Of a DNA stretch of 64,000 nt, positions 1 to 8,683 are shown piece by piece (the first letter of the stretch is position 1; each line of letters begins with the position of its first letter). A program made the position numbers and the translations under genes. The stretch lies in the NCBI RefSeq assembly GCF_023702065.1, contig NZ_QFDM01000003.1:458015-522014 (forward strand), given 5' to 3'. Below the pieces are notes generated by a model. It had not been told where the DNA came from. It saw only the letters and a program-made list of their open reading frames with translations, and made no database searches. The stretch comes from Methanoculleus oceani (GTDB lineage Archaea > Halobacteriota > Methanomicrobia > Methanomicrobiales > Methanoculleaceae).

Positions 1-1
1 C

Positions 2-355
2 TCGATCGTTCTTGCTCCCGGGCAGTTCCTCCTTGCCGAGACCCTGGAATCGATCGAGCTTCCCGACGACATCGTCGCAAGCATCGAGGGGAAGAGCAGC
101 ATCGCGCGTCTCGGGGTCGAACTCCACCAGACGGGAGGCTGGATCGATGCGGGATTCAGGGGGACGATCACGCTCGAGATGTGCAACGTGAACTCCCGGC
201 CGGTCCGGGTCTACGCGGGGATGCCGATCGGGCAGCTGGTCTTCTACCGCACGGATCGCGCCGCGCGCCCGTACAACATGAAGTGCGACGCAAAGTACAT
301 GGACCAGCGGCAGGCGACCCTCTCCCGCTACCCCGATAATGCGCGCCGCGCGTGA
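2..355 (+). CDS. dcd: dCTP deaminase, C-terminal part (cut by window edge)
   Basis: Reading frame 2 is open from the left edge to a TGA at 353-355, giving about 117 residues. It begins [16 protein letters not shown] and contains the family core [10 protein letters not shown] and [14 protein letters not shown], which in dCTP deaminases (dUTPase fold) form the nucleotide pocket, with the catalytic Glu in the AETLE segment. The N-terminal third lies outside the window. The enzyme deaminates dCTP in pyrimidine deoxynucleotide synthesis; whether it also hydrolyses dUTP (the bifunctional methanogen type) cannot be told from this fragment. Confidence 0.9.
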   Translation, partial: SIVLAPGQFLLAETLESIELPDDIVASIEGKSSIARLGVELHQTGGWIDAGFRGTITLEMCNVNSRPVRVYAGMPIGQLVFYRTDRAARPYNMKCDAKYMDQRQATLSRYPDNARRA

Positions 356-392
356 TGCGGGCCGCCGGCAATCCGGCAAATCTCGCGCACCC

Positions 393-407
393 CACCGTCC
401 GACGGTG
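393..407. other. short perfect inverted repeat after dcd
   Basis: A 7-bp inverted repeat (CACCGTC, one base, GACGGTG) lies 38 bp after the dcd stop and is followed at about 415-443 by a second GC-rich stem. It could form the 3' end of the dcd transcript. No oligo-T follows, so a terminator role is only suggested. Confidence 0.3.
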
Positions 408-456
408 AGGGAGGCGGGCGGGGTGCCATCTGCTCCCGCCCGTAGAGCGTTATGCA

Positions 457-464
457 CTATATAG
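457..464 (+). promoter_or_regulatory. TATA box of thrS
   Basis: CTATATAG lies about 40 bp before the thrS start codon, in an otherwise GC-rich spacer. This is typical for an archaeal TATA box with a short 5' leader. Confidence 0.6.
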
Positions 465-503
465 CAGGAAAACAGATATTGAACGATTCAACTGGGGATA
501 CCA

Positions 504-2339
504 ATGCGACTTCTTCTGATCCACTCTGATCATATCGAATACGAGACCCGGAAGAAGACGAAGGTCGCCGAAGAGGATGCCGTCCCAAAGGACGCCCTCG
601 ATGAGGCGCTCGCCGTCTTCTGCGCGGTTGAGTCCGTCGACGAGGAGAACATCGAGGACGCCGTCAGGCAGGCGGTGGACGAGATCGTCACCACCGCCCG
701 GCAGCTCGGCACTACCAATATCATGATTTACCCCTACGCCCACCTCTCCTCCGACCTTGCATCGCCGGAAGCGGCTGTGAGCGCTCTTAAGGGCATCGAG
801 GAGGGGCTCGTCGGGAAGGACGGCTTTGTCGTGAAACGGGCGCCGTTCGGCTGGTACAAGGCCTTCTCGCTCTCCTGCAAGGGTCACCCGCTTTCGGAAC
901 TCTCCCGGACGATCGTCCCGGGCGAAGGAGCGGCCGCCGAAAAGAAGGAGATCCTGCACGAGTTCTTCGTCTTCACCCCCAACGGGGAGCGGAGAGACGC
1001 GGCCGACTACGCGAAGGAGAACACCCCCTTCGCTTCCCTGGTCCGGAAGGAACTCGGGTATCCGGGGCCTGACGGGGTCGAGCCGGTTCACGTCGACCTG
1101 ATGCGTGCGAAGGAACTCGTGGAGTACGAGCCGCGCTCGGACGTCGGGCACCACCGCTGGATGCCCCGGGGCAAGCTGATCCGGGACCTTCTTTCCGATT
1201 ACGTCCTCGCACGGGTGCTCGATTACGGCGGGATGCCGGTGGAGACCCCGGTGATGTACGATCTCGGCGATAAGGCGATCGCGGAGCACGCCGCCAAGTT
1301 CGGGGAACGGCAGTACCGGTTCAAGAGCGGCAACCGCGACATGATGCTCCGGTTCGCGGCGTGTTTCGGGATGTTCTCGATCATGCACGACATGCACATC
1401 TCTCCAAACACCCTTCCGATGAAACTCTACGAACTCTCGACCTACTCGTTCCGGCACGAGCAGAAGGGCGAGGTGATCGGGCTGAAGCGCCTCCGCGCCT
1501 TCACGATGCCCGATATGCACACCCTCTGCCGGGACGTGGACGGCGCGCTGAAGGCCTTTGAGGAGCAGCTCGTGATAGGCTGGAAGAGCGGCGAAGACCT
1601 CGAAACCCCGCTCGTGGGAGTCTTCCGGTGCACCCGGGACTTCTTCGACCAGTACGAACTCTGGGTGAAGGAGATCGTCGCGAAGTCGGGCGTGCCGATG
1701 CTGATCGAGGTCCTCTCGGAGCGGGTCCACTACTGGATCGCAAAGGTCGACCTCGCGGCGATCGACGCACAGGGCAGGCCGATCGAGAACCCGACGGTCC
1801 AGATCGACGTCGAGAGCGCGGACCGGTTCGATATCAAGTATTACGCCCCGGACGGGACGGAGGTTCACCCCCCGATCCTCCACTGCTCGCCGACGGGCTC
1901 GATCGAGCGGGTGATCTGCGCGATGCTCGAGAGCACCGCTGCACAGGAAGTCCCCTCGTTCCCGACCTGGCTCGCCCCGACCCAGGTCAGGCTGGTGCCG
2001 GTGGCGGAGCGGCACGTCTGCTTTGCCGAGGAGATCGGCACCCGGCTGAACGCAGCCGGCATCCGGGCAGACGTCGACGACCGGGACGAGAGCGTGAACA
2101 AGAAGATCCGCGAGGCCGGGATGGACTGGGTGCCCTACGTCGCGGTGATCGGCGACCAGGAAGCCGAGACCGGCCGGCTCATGGTCACCATCCGGAAGCT
2201 CTCGGAGAAGAAGAAGCCCTACAAGGAGACGATGAGCGAGACCGAGCTCATCCAGGCGGTCAAGCTCGAGACCGCCGGAAAGCCCTTCCGGCCGCTTTAC
2301 ACCCCGAAGGCCCTCTCCAGGAAGCCCCGGTTTATTTAA
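504..2339 (+). CDS. thrS: threonyl-tRNA synthetase, archaeal type
   Basis: A 611-residue class II synthetase that charges tRNA-Thr. The N-terminal ~140 residues ([14 protein letters not shown]...) match the archaeal D-aminoacyl-tRNA deacylase-like editing domain rather than the bacterial TGS/N2 editing module. The catalytic core holds class II motif 2 ([18 protein letters not shown]) and motif 3 ([12 protein letters not shown]), and the last ~110 residues are the anticodon-binding domain. Length is normal for archaea. It is a single-gene unit with its own TATA box upstream and an oligo-T run just after the stop. Confidence 0.97.
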   Translation: MRLLLIHSDHIEYETRKKTKVAEEDAVPKDALDEALAVFCAVESVDEENIEDAVRQAVDEIVTTARQLGTTNIMIYPYAHLSSDLASPEAAVSALKGIEEGLVGKDGFVVKRAPFGWYKAFSLSCKGHPLSELSRTIVPGEGAAAEKKEILHEFFVFTPNGERRDAADYAKENTPFASLVRKELGYPGPDGVEPVHVDLMRAKELVEYEPRSDVGHHRWMPRGKLIRDLLSDYVLARVLDYGGMPVETPVMYDLGDKAIAEHAAKFGERQYRFKSGNRDMMLRFAACFGMFSIMHDMHISPNTLPMKLYELSTYSFRHEQKGEVIGLKRLRAFTMPDMHTLCRDVDGALKAFEEQLVIGWKSGEDLETPLVGVFRCTRDFFDQYELWVKEIVAKSGVPMLIEVLSERVHYWIAKVDLAAIDAQGRPIENPTVQIDVESADRFDIKYYAPDGTEVHPPILHCSPTGSIERVICAMLESTAAQEVPSFPTWLAPTQVRLVPVAERHVCFAEEIGTRLNAAGIRADVDDRDESVNKKIREAGMDWVPYVAVIGDQEAETGRLMVTIRKLSEKKKPYKETMSETELIQAVKLETAGKPFRPLYTPKALSRKPRFI

Positions 2340-2343
2340 TCTC

Positions 2344-2350
2344 TTTTTTT
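2344..2350 (+). terminator. oligo-T terminator after thrS
   Basis: Seven T residues lie 5 nt after the thrS stop codon. Archaeal RNA polymerase terminates at such U-runs without a hairpin. Confidence 0.6.
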
Positions 2351-2855
2351 GCAAAGCACGAAGCTACGCTGCTGCAACTCGCACCAAATGGTTCGCACGC
2401 TCCTTTCAGTCGTGCCTCGCACCTGACGATGTCAAACAGGGGATATCCCACCTACCGTTCTTAGAAACGCCACAAACTCAATCTACGGCTTTCCACCGGG
2501 TTGCGCACCTGCGGTGCTTGTGCTCCTGCCCTTCGGCCAGTCGCATATCGCCACGCGGGGGAGGGGCTGACGGGGAGGGGGAGACCCCCCTCCCCTGTCC
2601 CCACCCCCCATGGCGATACTCCCACGGTCCACTGCATCCGGATTTTCCCTCGATTCAGTCACTTTGTTTGTCGCAAATCGAAGATTCTCAGCCTCTTCGA
2701 ACCCCCCCGATTTCCTCCCCAATCATCGCTGCCCTGACAGCCACACATGAAAACCTGCAGGCCTCTCACACACACCTTGTCCAACACCATACCAAAGCCC
2801 GCCCCTAACAAGATTTAAGAGCCTCAGATGCTACTGTCCACCGGTGCATGAAACC
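2351..2855. other. gene-free spacer holding a hairpin repeat
   Basis: About 500 bp without a credible gene. The short open frames have no protein-like composition and lie over the G/C-rich hairpin at 2547-2617. The left part has small inverted motifs (for example GCACCTGCGGTGC near 2506) like those in the 41-, 48- and 54-kb spacers. At 2812-2820 ATTTAAGA is a possible TATA box for the ferritin-like gene. Confidence 0.5.
2547..2617. repeat. long G/C hairpin, member of a dispersed intergenic repeat family
   Basis: The two arms ATCGCCA...GGGGAGGGGG and CCCCCTCCCC...TGGCGAT pair over about 30 positions with small internal loops. The left arm (GGGGAGGGGCTGACGGGGAG) recurs at 41.33 and 63.81 kb and, in part, at 54.59 kb. 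The sequence after the right arm (TGGCGATACTCCCACGGTCC) recurs almost unchanged at 41.61 kb. This marks a mobile or amplified noncoding element. Confidence 0.65.
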
Positions 2856-3311
2856 ATGAATGCCGAAGAGTACCGCTCAATCATATCGAACGCCATCGAC
2901 CGGGAGGTCGAGGCTTACACCTTCTACCGGACAGTCAGGGAGAAGGTCACGGACGAGAACTTAAAAAATCTCTTCAACGAGCTTGCCGGGGAGGAGAGCA
3001 ACCACAGAAAGACCCTCGAGGGCCTCCAGATGAAAGAGCCGGGGAAACTCGGTTTCGACACGAAGCGAGACTACAAGGTCGCCGACGCCCTGGAGACCCC
3101 GCCGCTCTCCGCCGACTTAAAACCGCTCGACGGCCTCGTTATCGCGATCAGGAAGGAGCTCGACGCGATGCAGATGTACACCCAGCTTGCGAGCCTGAGC
3201 GTCGATCCCGATCAGATGGCGTTATTCGAGAGCCTGGCCTCGATGGAGCGGGGCCACAAGGCGCGTCTCGAGGACATCTACACCAACATGGCGTTTCCGG
3301 AAGCCTGGTGA
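2856..3311 (+). CDS. ferritin-like / rubrerythrin-type protein
   Basis: A 151-residue protein with the two E...ExxH helical pairs of the ferritin-like fold: DREVEAYTFY, then EESNHRKTLE, then RKELDAMQMY and MERGHKARLE. These residues would hold a di-iron centre. There is no C-terminal rubredoxin domain, so it is the short rubrerythrin-like type seen in anaerobes, likely linked to peroxide or oxygen defence or iron handling (inference). I start at ATG 2856 (MNAEEY); a GTG four codons upstream at 2844 is possible because a TATA-like ATTTAAGA lies just before it. A T-run follows the gene. Confidence 0.8.
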   Translation: MNAEEYRSIISNAIDREVEAYTFYRTVREKVTDENLKNLFNELAGEESNHRKTLEGLQMKEPGKLGFDTKRDYKVADALETPPLSADLKPLDGLVIAIRKELDAMQMYTQLASLSVDPDQMALFESLASMERGHKARLEDIYTNMAFPEAW

Positions 3312-3334
3312 AGGCGGGCCTCGCGGTTCCGCCG

Positions 3335-3341
3335 TTTTTTT
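3335..3341 (+). terminator. oligo-T terminator after the ferritin-like gene
   Basis: Seven T residues lie 24 nt after the stop codon, in the spacer between two convergent genes. Confidence 0.45.
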
Positions 3342-3395
3342 CCCGCAAAAGAGGGGAGAGATTGTTGAGGAAAGTGTGCAGGCTCCCCTGCTGCA

Positions 3396-4580
3396 TCACT
3401 CTACGGCGCAGTACGCGCCCCTGAAGAACCAGTTCCGGTAGACGATCGGAGTGACGATAGTGGTCAGCAGACTCATCAACACGATCGCGACGAAGACCCC
3501 CTGGCCGATGAGCCCCGAGTCCAGCCCGATCAGGGCGACGATCATCGCCACCTCCCCCCGCGGCGCCATCCCGAACCCGATGATGAGGGAGTCCTCCCGG
3601 CACATTCCCATCGCCCGCGCGGGCAGGCCGCACCCGATGACCTTGGTGGCGATGGCGACCAGGGTCAGCGCCACCAGGAAGATGATGATGTCGGGGGTGA
3701 GCGCCTGGAAGTCCGCAAGGATACCGAGCGATACGAAGAAGATCGAGGCGAAGATGATCTGGAGGTACTCGGCGCCTTCCCTGACGTCCTTGCTGTTCCG
3801 GAGCCCGACTCCCTCGAATGCGACCCCGGCGATGAACGCACCGACGATCCCCGATAAACCCATCAGATCGGCGAGCATCGCGTAGAGGAACGCGATCATC
3901 ATGGCGAAGATGAAGACGAACTCCGGGTACTTCCGCGCCAGCTTTGATCTATCCATCCGCTCGATGAACCGGCTTACGCCGAAGAGCCCGACGGCACCGC
4001 CGATGACGATGAACCCGAGCGCCTTGGCAAGGACCAGGCCGATCGAGACCGCCGAGACGTCTCCGGCGACCAGATCGGTCGTGATGGAGAGTGCCACCAG
4101 GGAGAGAATATCGTCGATGACCGCGGTGCCGATGATCGCCTTCGCCGCGCCGGTCTGGAGCATGCCGATCTCCTTGAGGACATTTGCAGTGATGGCGATA
4201 CTCGTCGCCGTCAGCGCCGTGCCGACGAAGACTGCGCTGGCGAAGTCGAACCCGAAGAGAACGGCGGTGGCGTAGCCGCCTATCCATGGTATGATAACGC
4301 CGAGTATCCCGATGACGCCGTAACTTGCTTTCAGGATATCCCTGACGTTAAATTCGAAACCGATAACGAAGAGAAGGATGATTGCCCCGAGATGCGCCAG
4401 GCTCCGGACGAAGTCCGTGTAGGTGATCAGGCCGAGCATGCTCGGGCCTACGAGGAGCCCCACGAGAATGGCCCCGATCGTCGCCGACTGGTTGATCCTG
4501 GATGCCAGGAGGTAGCCGGCGAGCGCGAGGAAGAGGAGAAGGCTCATCTGGAACTCGATAGATAGGGCGGCACTTTCCAT
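3396..4580 (-). CDS. CPA2-type cation/proton antiporter (KefB/NapA-like)
   Basis: About 394 residues, almost wholly hydrophobic, with 11-13 predicted membrane spans. The segment FEFNVRDILKA and the conserved acidic pair in GTAVIDDILSL (the ion-binding Asp-Asp of CPA2 antiporters) identify the family, which exchanges Na+ or K+ for H+ across the membrane. There is no C-terminal TrkA-N domain. I place the start at ATG 4580 (MESAAL), because the 15 residues a longer frame would add are not hydrophobic or conserved-looking. It stands alone, convergent with the ferritin-like gene. Confidence 0.88.
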   Translation of the reverse strand: MESAALSIEFQMSLLLFLALAGYLLASRINQSATIGAILVGLLVGPSMLGLITYTDFVRSLAHLGAIILLFVIGFEFNVRDILKASYGVIGILGVIIPWIGGYATAVLFGFDFASAVFVGTALTATSIAITANVLKEIGMLQTGAAKAIIGTAVIDDILSLVALSITTDLVAGDVSAVSIGLVLAKALGFIVIGGAVGLFGVSRFIERMDRSKLARKYPEFVFIFAMMIAFLYAMLADLMGLSGIVGAFIAGVAFEGVGLRNSKDVREGAEYLQIIFASIFFVSLGILADFQALTPDIIIFLVALTLVAIATKVIGCGLPARAMGMCREDSLIIGFGMAPRGEVAMIVALIGLDSGLIGQGVFVAIVLMSLLTTIVTPIVYRNWFFRGAYCAVE

Positions 4581-4954
4581 TGTTGCCCATGATCTGGGGA
4601 GGGAGGCCTTAAGAAATGTATGCAACGTACGGGGGTTGCAGGGGGACTGCAGGAGAACAACGGCCGCATCTCGCCGGGTGCAGGGCAGGCGTAATCGGGT
4701 CGTTCACCCTCACCGCTTCAGGCAGGAAGAGAACGCTGCACGACGGGTTCTCCCCGGCCCACCCCCATAGGCAGGCATGCCGGCCATGTCCGATGGTAGC
4801 CGGATGGAAACACTAACCGTTGGATGAGCGGGGCTCTCTCCGCCTCTCCAGCCGAAAAATGGAAATACACTCCCAAACGCAAAAATAACCCGCTTTCAAG
4901 AGTCGTTATGGGTACACTACCTTCAAGACCTTCCACTGCAAATCTCCACTATAG
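4581..4954. other. spacer between divergent genes, no gene seen
   Basis: 374 bp between the divergent antiporter and anti-sigma/GNAT genes. Short open frames here lack plausible composition. A weak AT-rich stretch (AAAAATAACC at about 4880) could be the TATA box for the rightward gene. No repeat or RNA gene is recognised. Confidence 0.4.
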
Positions 4955-6355
4955 ATGGAACAGCAGGTACAGGTGACCATCCAGAGCGATCCGGCTTTCC
5001 TCGGTATTGTTCGGTCGGCGGTCTCCCGGATGGCATCCCTTGGCGGTCTTCCCGCCGGCACGATCAGGGAGCTCGCCCTTGGCGCCGAGGAGGCTGTGCT
5101 CTGGATCATCGACCACGCCTTCCCGCCGAACACGAAGGGCGAGATCACGCTCACCTGCTCGATCACCACCGACCGATTTGAGGTACGGATCGTCGAACAC
5201 GGGATCCCCTTCGACCCGGAGATGGCTCCCCCGACACTACCCCGGTGCCGGGCGGTCATGGATCGGATCGCCTTTACAAACAGGGGGTGGGCCGGGAAGG
5301 AGACCCTGCTGGCGAAGGACTGCAGAGTGCCCCCGCACTTCTCCCGCCCTCCGGTGCCGCCCGCATCCACCGGATCCGTGCTGATCCGCCCGACCCTGCC
5401 CGATGAGGCGGTGGAGATCTCACGATGCGCTTACTTCAGCTACGGCTACTCCTACGGTTACGAGAAGGTTTACCATCCGGACGTGCTCAAAGCCCTGATA
5501 CGATCGGGTGACCTTATCTCGTTCGTCGCGGTCGATGGCGATACCGTGGTCGGCCATGCCGGGCTCCTCTTCTACGACGACCCGGGTGTAGCCGAGATCG
5601 CGCTCGGGTTCGTGAACCCGCCCTACCGGAGCCGACGGGTCTTCTCAGACCTGATGGCAACCGTCGTTGCGGAGGCCGAACGCCGGCACCTGACAGCACT
5701 CTCCGGGCAGGCGGTCTGCACCCATCTTTACTCGCAGCGGTCGGCCCGGGCCTTCGGGATGGGCGAGTGCGCACTCCTCCTCTCCCGTTACACCCCGCTC
5801 CGGTTCACCGGGATAGCCGATGAGAACCGGGTCAGGGAGAGTATCCTTGCGGTCTTCCGCTACCTCTCACCGCCGGAGCATCCGGTTCTCTACCCGCCGG
5901 AGCACCATGCCGGCATAATGAGAGAGATCTACGATCACCTCGGCGTGCACCCGCCCTTCGGTATCGGCGATGCGTCAGCCGGCCTTCCGGAGAAGAGCGA
6001 ATGCTCTATCATCGTTGAAGAGATTTACCAGACGGCTCAGATCCGTATCCGGTCCATCGGCACCGATCTCATCCCCCGGCTCAGGCGCGAACTCGACCGC
6101 CTCCGTGCCGGACGTATCGAGGCCGTCTACATCCACCTCCCGCTCACCGCTCCGGCAACCGCTGCCGTAGTGGACGCAATCGAGAACCTCGGCTTCTTCT
6201 TTGCCGGACTGCACCTCACCTCCACCGGCGAGGATCTCCTCACCCTCCAGTATCTGAATAACCAGATCCTGGACTACGACACGGTCATGGTGGCATCGCC
6301 CAACGCCGGCCGGCTGAAGGAGTATATCAGAGAGCGGGACCCCTGGCAGGAGTGA
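4955..6355 (+). CDS. anti-sigma-factor-like ATPase fused to a GNAT acetyltransferase
   Basis: 466 residues. Residues ~5-125 resemble the RsbW/anti-sigma HATPase_c_2 fold, with the N-box-like ELALGAEEAVLWIIDHAF and a G-box-like region HGIPFDPEMAP. Residues ~140-290 are a GNAT domain (RPTLPDEAVEISRCAY, FVAVDGDTVVGHAGLL, V-NPPYRSRRVFSDLM as the acetyl-CoA loop). The C-terminal ~170 residues look like a degenerate second GNAT-like half. Archaea lack sigma factors, so the ATPase domain probably serves another protein-binding switch (inference). It stands alone with its own upstream spacer. Family assignment is good; substrate unknown. Confidence 0.75.
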   Translation: MEQQVQVTIQSDPAFLGIVRSAVSRMASLGGLPAGTIRELALGAEEAVLWIIDHAFPPNTKGEITLTCSITTDRFEVRIVEHGIPFDPEMAPPTLPRCRAVMDRIAFTNRGWAGKETLLAKDCRVPPHFSRPPVPPASTGSVLIRPTLPDEAVEISRCAYFSYGYSYGYEKVYHPDVLKALIRSGDLISFVAVDGDTVVGHAGLLFYDDPGVAEIALGFVNPPYRSRRVFSDLMATVVAEAERRHLTALSGQAVCTHLYSQRSARAFGMGECALLLSRYTPLRFTGIADENRVRESILAVFRYLSPPEHPVLYPPEHHAGIMREIYDHLGVHPPFGIGDASAGLPEKSECSIIVEEIYQTAQIRIRSIGTDLIPRLRRELDRLRAGRIEAVYIHLPLTAPATAAVVDAIENLGFFFAGLHLTSTGEDLLTLQYLNNQILDYDTVMVASPNAGRLKEYIRERDPWQE

Positions 6356-6410
6356 AGGATGCCTCCCCGGGTCTCCAGCATCTCATGGTGCGCCTGAAAA
6401 AGAGTCCGGA

Positions 6411-6578
6411 TTACATTTGCAGGGAGTTCGAACATAACGTTGTGTACTCCCGGCACGTCCCCTGCCACCGGCAATAGCGGCAGCAGAGGACGGTCTCGGT
6501 ACGAAGGCTCCCCTTCCCGAAGGCGGCGATTCGCTCGTAACCGGTCAGTTCCGCCCCGCAGCACGGACATGCGGCCAT
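6411..6578 (-). CDS. small zinc-ribbon protein (55 aa) behind enolase
   Basis: An ATG 9 bp after the enolase stop opens a 55-codon frame ending in TAA at 6411. The product starts MAACPCCGAEL and carries a second knuckle LCCRYC, then two more cysteines. The CPCC...CC--C spacing is that of a zinc ribbon. Position directly behind eno on the same strand suggests co-transcription. It is too short to be found by length filters. Function unknown; zinc binding is inferred from the cysteines. Confidence 0.6.
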   Translation of the reverse strand: MAACPCCGAELTGYERIAAFGKGSLRTETVLCCRYCRWQGTCREYTTLCSNSLQM

Positions 6579-6586
6579 ACGTCGCC

Positions 6587-7879
6587 CTACCGGACAAAAC
6601 CGCCCCGCCCGGCATACCGGGCCGTATCCCCGGCCGCCTCTTCGATCCTGATGAGCTGGTTGTACTTCTCCACCCGCTCGCCCCGTGCCGGTGCACCGGT
6701 CTTGAGGTGGCCGGTCTGCATGGCGACGGTGAAGTCGGCGATGAACGTATCGACGGTCTCGCCGCTCCGGTGGGAGATCATCGCACCCCAGTTCTGCTGC
6801 TGCGCCAGACGTACCGCGGCGATCGTCTCGGTCACGGTCCCTATCTGGTTGGGCTTGATCAGGACGGCGTTGGCGACCCCCTTCCGGATACCCACCTCGA
6901 TCCGCTCGACGTTCGTGACGAAGAGATCGTCACCGACGAGTTCCACCCGGTCGCCGATCGCTTTGTTCAGCAGCCGCCAGCCGTCCCAGTCGTCCTCGGC
7001 AAGGCCGTCTTCGATGACGATGACCGGGTATGCCGCCACAAGGTCGCGGTATCGGTCTACCATCTCGGCAGCGGTCAGGGTCAGCCCCTCGGTCCTGAGG
7101 TGGTAGGCGCCGTCCTCATAGAACGCGCTCGATGCCGGGTCGAGAGCGATGCCGATCTCCCCGCCGGGCGCATACCCGGCACGCTCGATCGCTTCCACGA
7201 TCAGGTCGAGTGGCTCGGTGTTCGTGGAAACCGCGGGGGCAAACCCGCCTTCGTCGCCGACGCCGGTCGTGTAGCCCCGCGCCTTGAGGGTATCTTTGAG
7301 CGCATGGTAGGTCTCGGCACCCCACCGGACCGCTTCCGCGATGCTTGCAGCGCTGTACGGGGCGATCATGTACTCCTGGAAGTCGGGCCCCTGCCAGTTG
7401 GCGTGAACTCCGCCGTTGAGAATGTTCATCATGGGGACGGGAAGGAACGGCTTTAGCGGGTCTCCCAGGTACTCCCAGAGCCAGAGACCCTCTGCGGCGG
7501 CGGCAGCCCGGGCGACGGCCATGGAGACCGCAAGCGTGGCGTTGGCGCCCAGGTTCCGCTTGTTCGGTGTACCGTCGAGTTCGATGAGCACCTCGTCAAC
7601 CGCTGCCTGATCGCGGGCGTCCATGCCCTGCAGGGTGCCGGCAATCTTGCCGTTGATCTGGCTGACAGGTCTCTGCACCCCTTTTCCGCCGTAACGGTCT
7701 TTTACGCCGTCCCGGAGCTCGACGGCTTCGTGTTTGCCGGTCGATGCGCCGGACGGGGTCGCGGCACGCCCGGACGCCCCACCGGCAAGCGTGATATCCG
7801 CTTCGACGGTCGGGTTCCCCCGCGAGTCCAGTATCTCGCGGGCATGGACTGATCGTATCCTCGTGTCAATTTCGGTCAT
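6587..7879 (-). CDS. eno: enolase (phosphopyruvate hydratase)
   Basis: 430 residues from ATG 7879 ([19 protein letters not shown]). It interconverts 2-phosphoglycerate and phosphoenolpyruvate in glycolysis/gluconeogenesis. The N-terminal [13 protein letters not shown], metal-binding [10 protein letters not shown] and GDDLFVTN, catalytic Lys in LIKPNQIGT, and SHRSGET are all present. A longer in-frame start at 7936 would add 19 unlikely residues. The length is normal. The small zinc-ribbon gene follows it on the same strand. Confidence 0.97.
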   Translation of the reverse strand: MTEIDTRIRSVHAREILDSRGNPTVEADITLAGGASGRAATPSGASTGKHEAVELRDGVKDRYGGKGVQRPVSQINGKIAGTLQGMDARDQAAVDEVLIELDGTPNKRNLGANATLAVSMAVARAAAAAEGLWLWEYLGDPLKPFLPVPMMNILNGGVHANWQGPDFQEYMIAPYSAASIAEAVRWGAETYHALKDTLKARGYTTGVGDEGGFAPAVSTNTEPLDLIVEAIERAGYAPGGEIGIALDPASSAFYEDGAYHLRTEGLTLTAAEMVDRYRDLVAAYPVIVIEDGLAEDDWDGWRLLNKAIGDRVELVGDDLFVTNVERIEVGIRKGVANAVLIKPNQIGTVTETIAAVRLAQQQNWGAMISHRSGETVDTFIADFTVAMQTGHLKTGAPARGERVEKYNQLIRIEEAAGDTARYAGRGGFVR

Positions 7880-7978
7880 GCTCGATCGCACCAGGAGGCG
7901 GGAGGGTATCGAGCGCAAAAAAGGTATCGACGGCACCGTGCTCGTCCGGGTGACGGCGGTGCGGGTGATACTCCCTCC

Positions 7979-8374
7979 TCACCACGTCCGGCCGCAGTGC
8001 AGGCAACGATCCCTGTGCATGCTGAGGGTATGTCCGCACTGCGGGCATCTCCAGCGGACCTTCTCCTGTTCGACGAACCCTGCGACTCCCCGCTCCCGTA
8101 TCTCGCGCAGGTTGTCGAGCACGCTCGTCCGGTATTTTGTGTAGCGCTTATCCAGGCGTTTCAGCCGCGTGCAGGGATATCCGGTGCATTCGTAGCAGTA
8201 CTCCCCCGTACGGTCTTCGCACTGCCGGATCCTGCACCGTGCGCAATGCGCGTTCAGGCTGCCGGCATCCTCCGTCCGGCAGCCCGGGCATCTGTTCTTC
8301 TCCCGCAGGTAGCCGATACAGAGCCCGCAGTTTATACCGCAGGGGGCGATCAGGATAGGGGAGAGGTGGCTCAT
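7979..8374 (-). CDS. DUF3795-type cysteine-rich protein
   Basis: 131 residues with 15 cysteines. The N-terminus APCGINCGLCIGYLREKNRCPGC is the hallmark of DUF3795 proteins, common in methanogens and anaerobes, and the middle CRIRQC...YCYEC...PC adds more metal-type pairs. The C-terminal CPQCGHTLSMHRDRCLHCG is a zinc ribbon. It is probably a metal or Fe-S binding protein; its role is not known. Confidence 0.8.
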   Translation of the reverse strand: MSHLSPILIAPCGINCGLCIGYLREKNRCPGCRTEDAGSLNAHCARCRIRQCEDRTGEYCYECTGYPCTRLKRLDKRYTKYRTSVLDNLREIRERGVAGFVEQEKVRWRCPQCGHTLSMHRDRCLHCGRTW

Positions 8375-8484
8375 TCTCGTATGCTCATCGTACGCCGGGA
8401 AGTCTCTTTCGATTTCGCCGCCGATGGGATGAGGGTGACTGCGAAATATTCACGTGCGGCAATGTGAAGGCCAGATGAATGCAG

Positions 8485-8557
8485 TACCCCCGGGCGGATT
8501 CGAACCGCCGTCGCCGGATCCAAAGTCCTGCATGATTGACCGCTACACTACGGGGGT
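8485..8557 (-). tRNA. tRNA-Gln (anticodon TTG)
   Basis: 73 nt on the minus strand fold as a cloverleaf: acceptor ACCCCCG/CGGGGGT, T-arm GGCGG-TTCGAAT-CCGCC, and anticodon loop CTTTGGA with TTG. The discriminator is A. The encoded 3' end is not CCA. The anticodon stem as written has one A-G mismatch (second pair). A TATA-like element lies about 40 bp upstream. Confidence 0.92.
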
Positions 8558-8593
8558 GACAGAAATGAACCTACGGCTGATACCTGCGGTATC

Positions 8594-8607
8594 TGCTCTT
8601 ATATTCT
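8594..8607 (-). promoter_or_regulatory. TATA region of tRNA-Gln
   Basis: Read on the minus strand, TAGAATATAAGAGC lies about 40 bp upstream of the tRNA 5' end, the expected place for an archaeal TATA box. A small inverted repeat (GATACC-TGC-GGTATC, 8579-8593) lies between it and the tRNA. Confidence 0.5.
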
Positions 8608-8683
8608 ATGCATCGTGGGATTATATCGGTTTGGTCGCGGGCAGACGGGAGCTGGAGAGAGGCGGCGAACCGCCGGCCCGCAC

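Noticed and set aside
450..2354. 634-codon open frame on the minus strand over thrS
   Set aside because: It is antisense to a clear threonyl-tRNA synthetase; long mirror frames are usual in GC-rich DNA, and its sequence has no family features.
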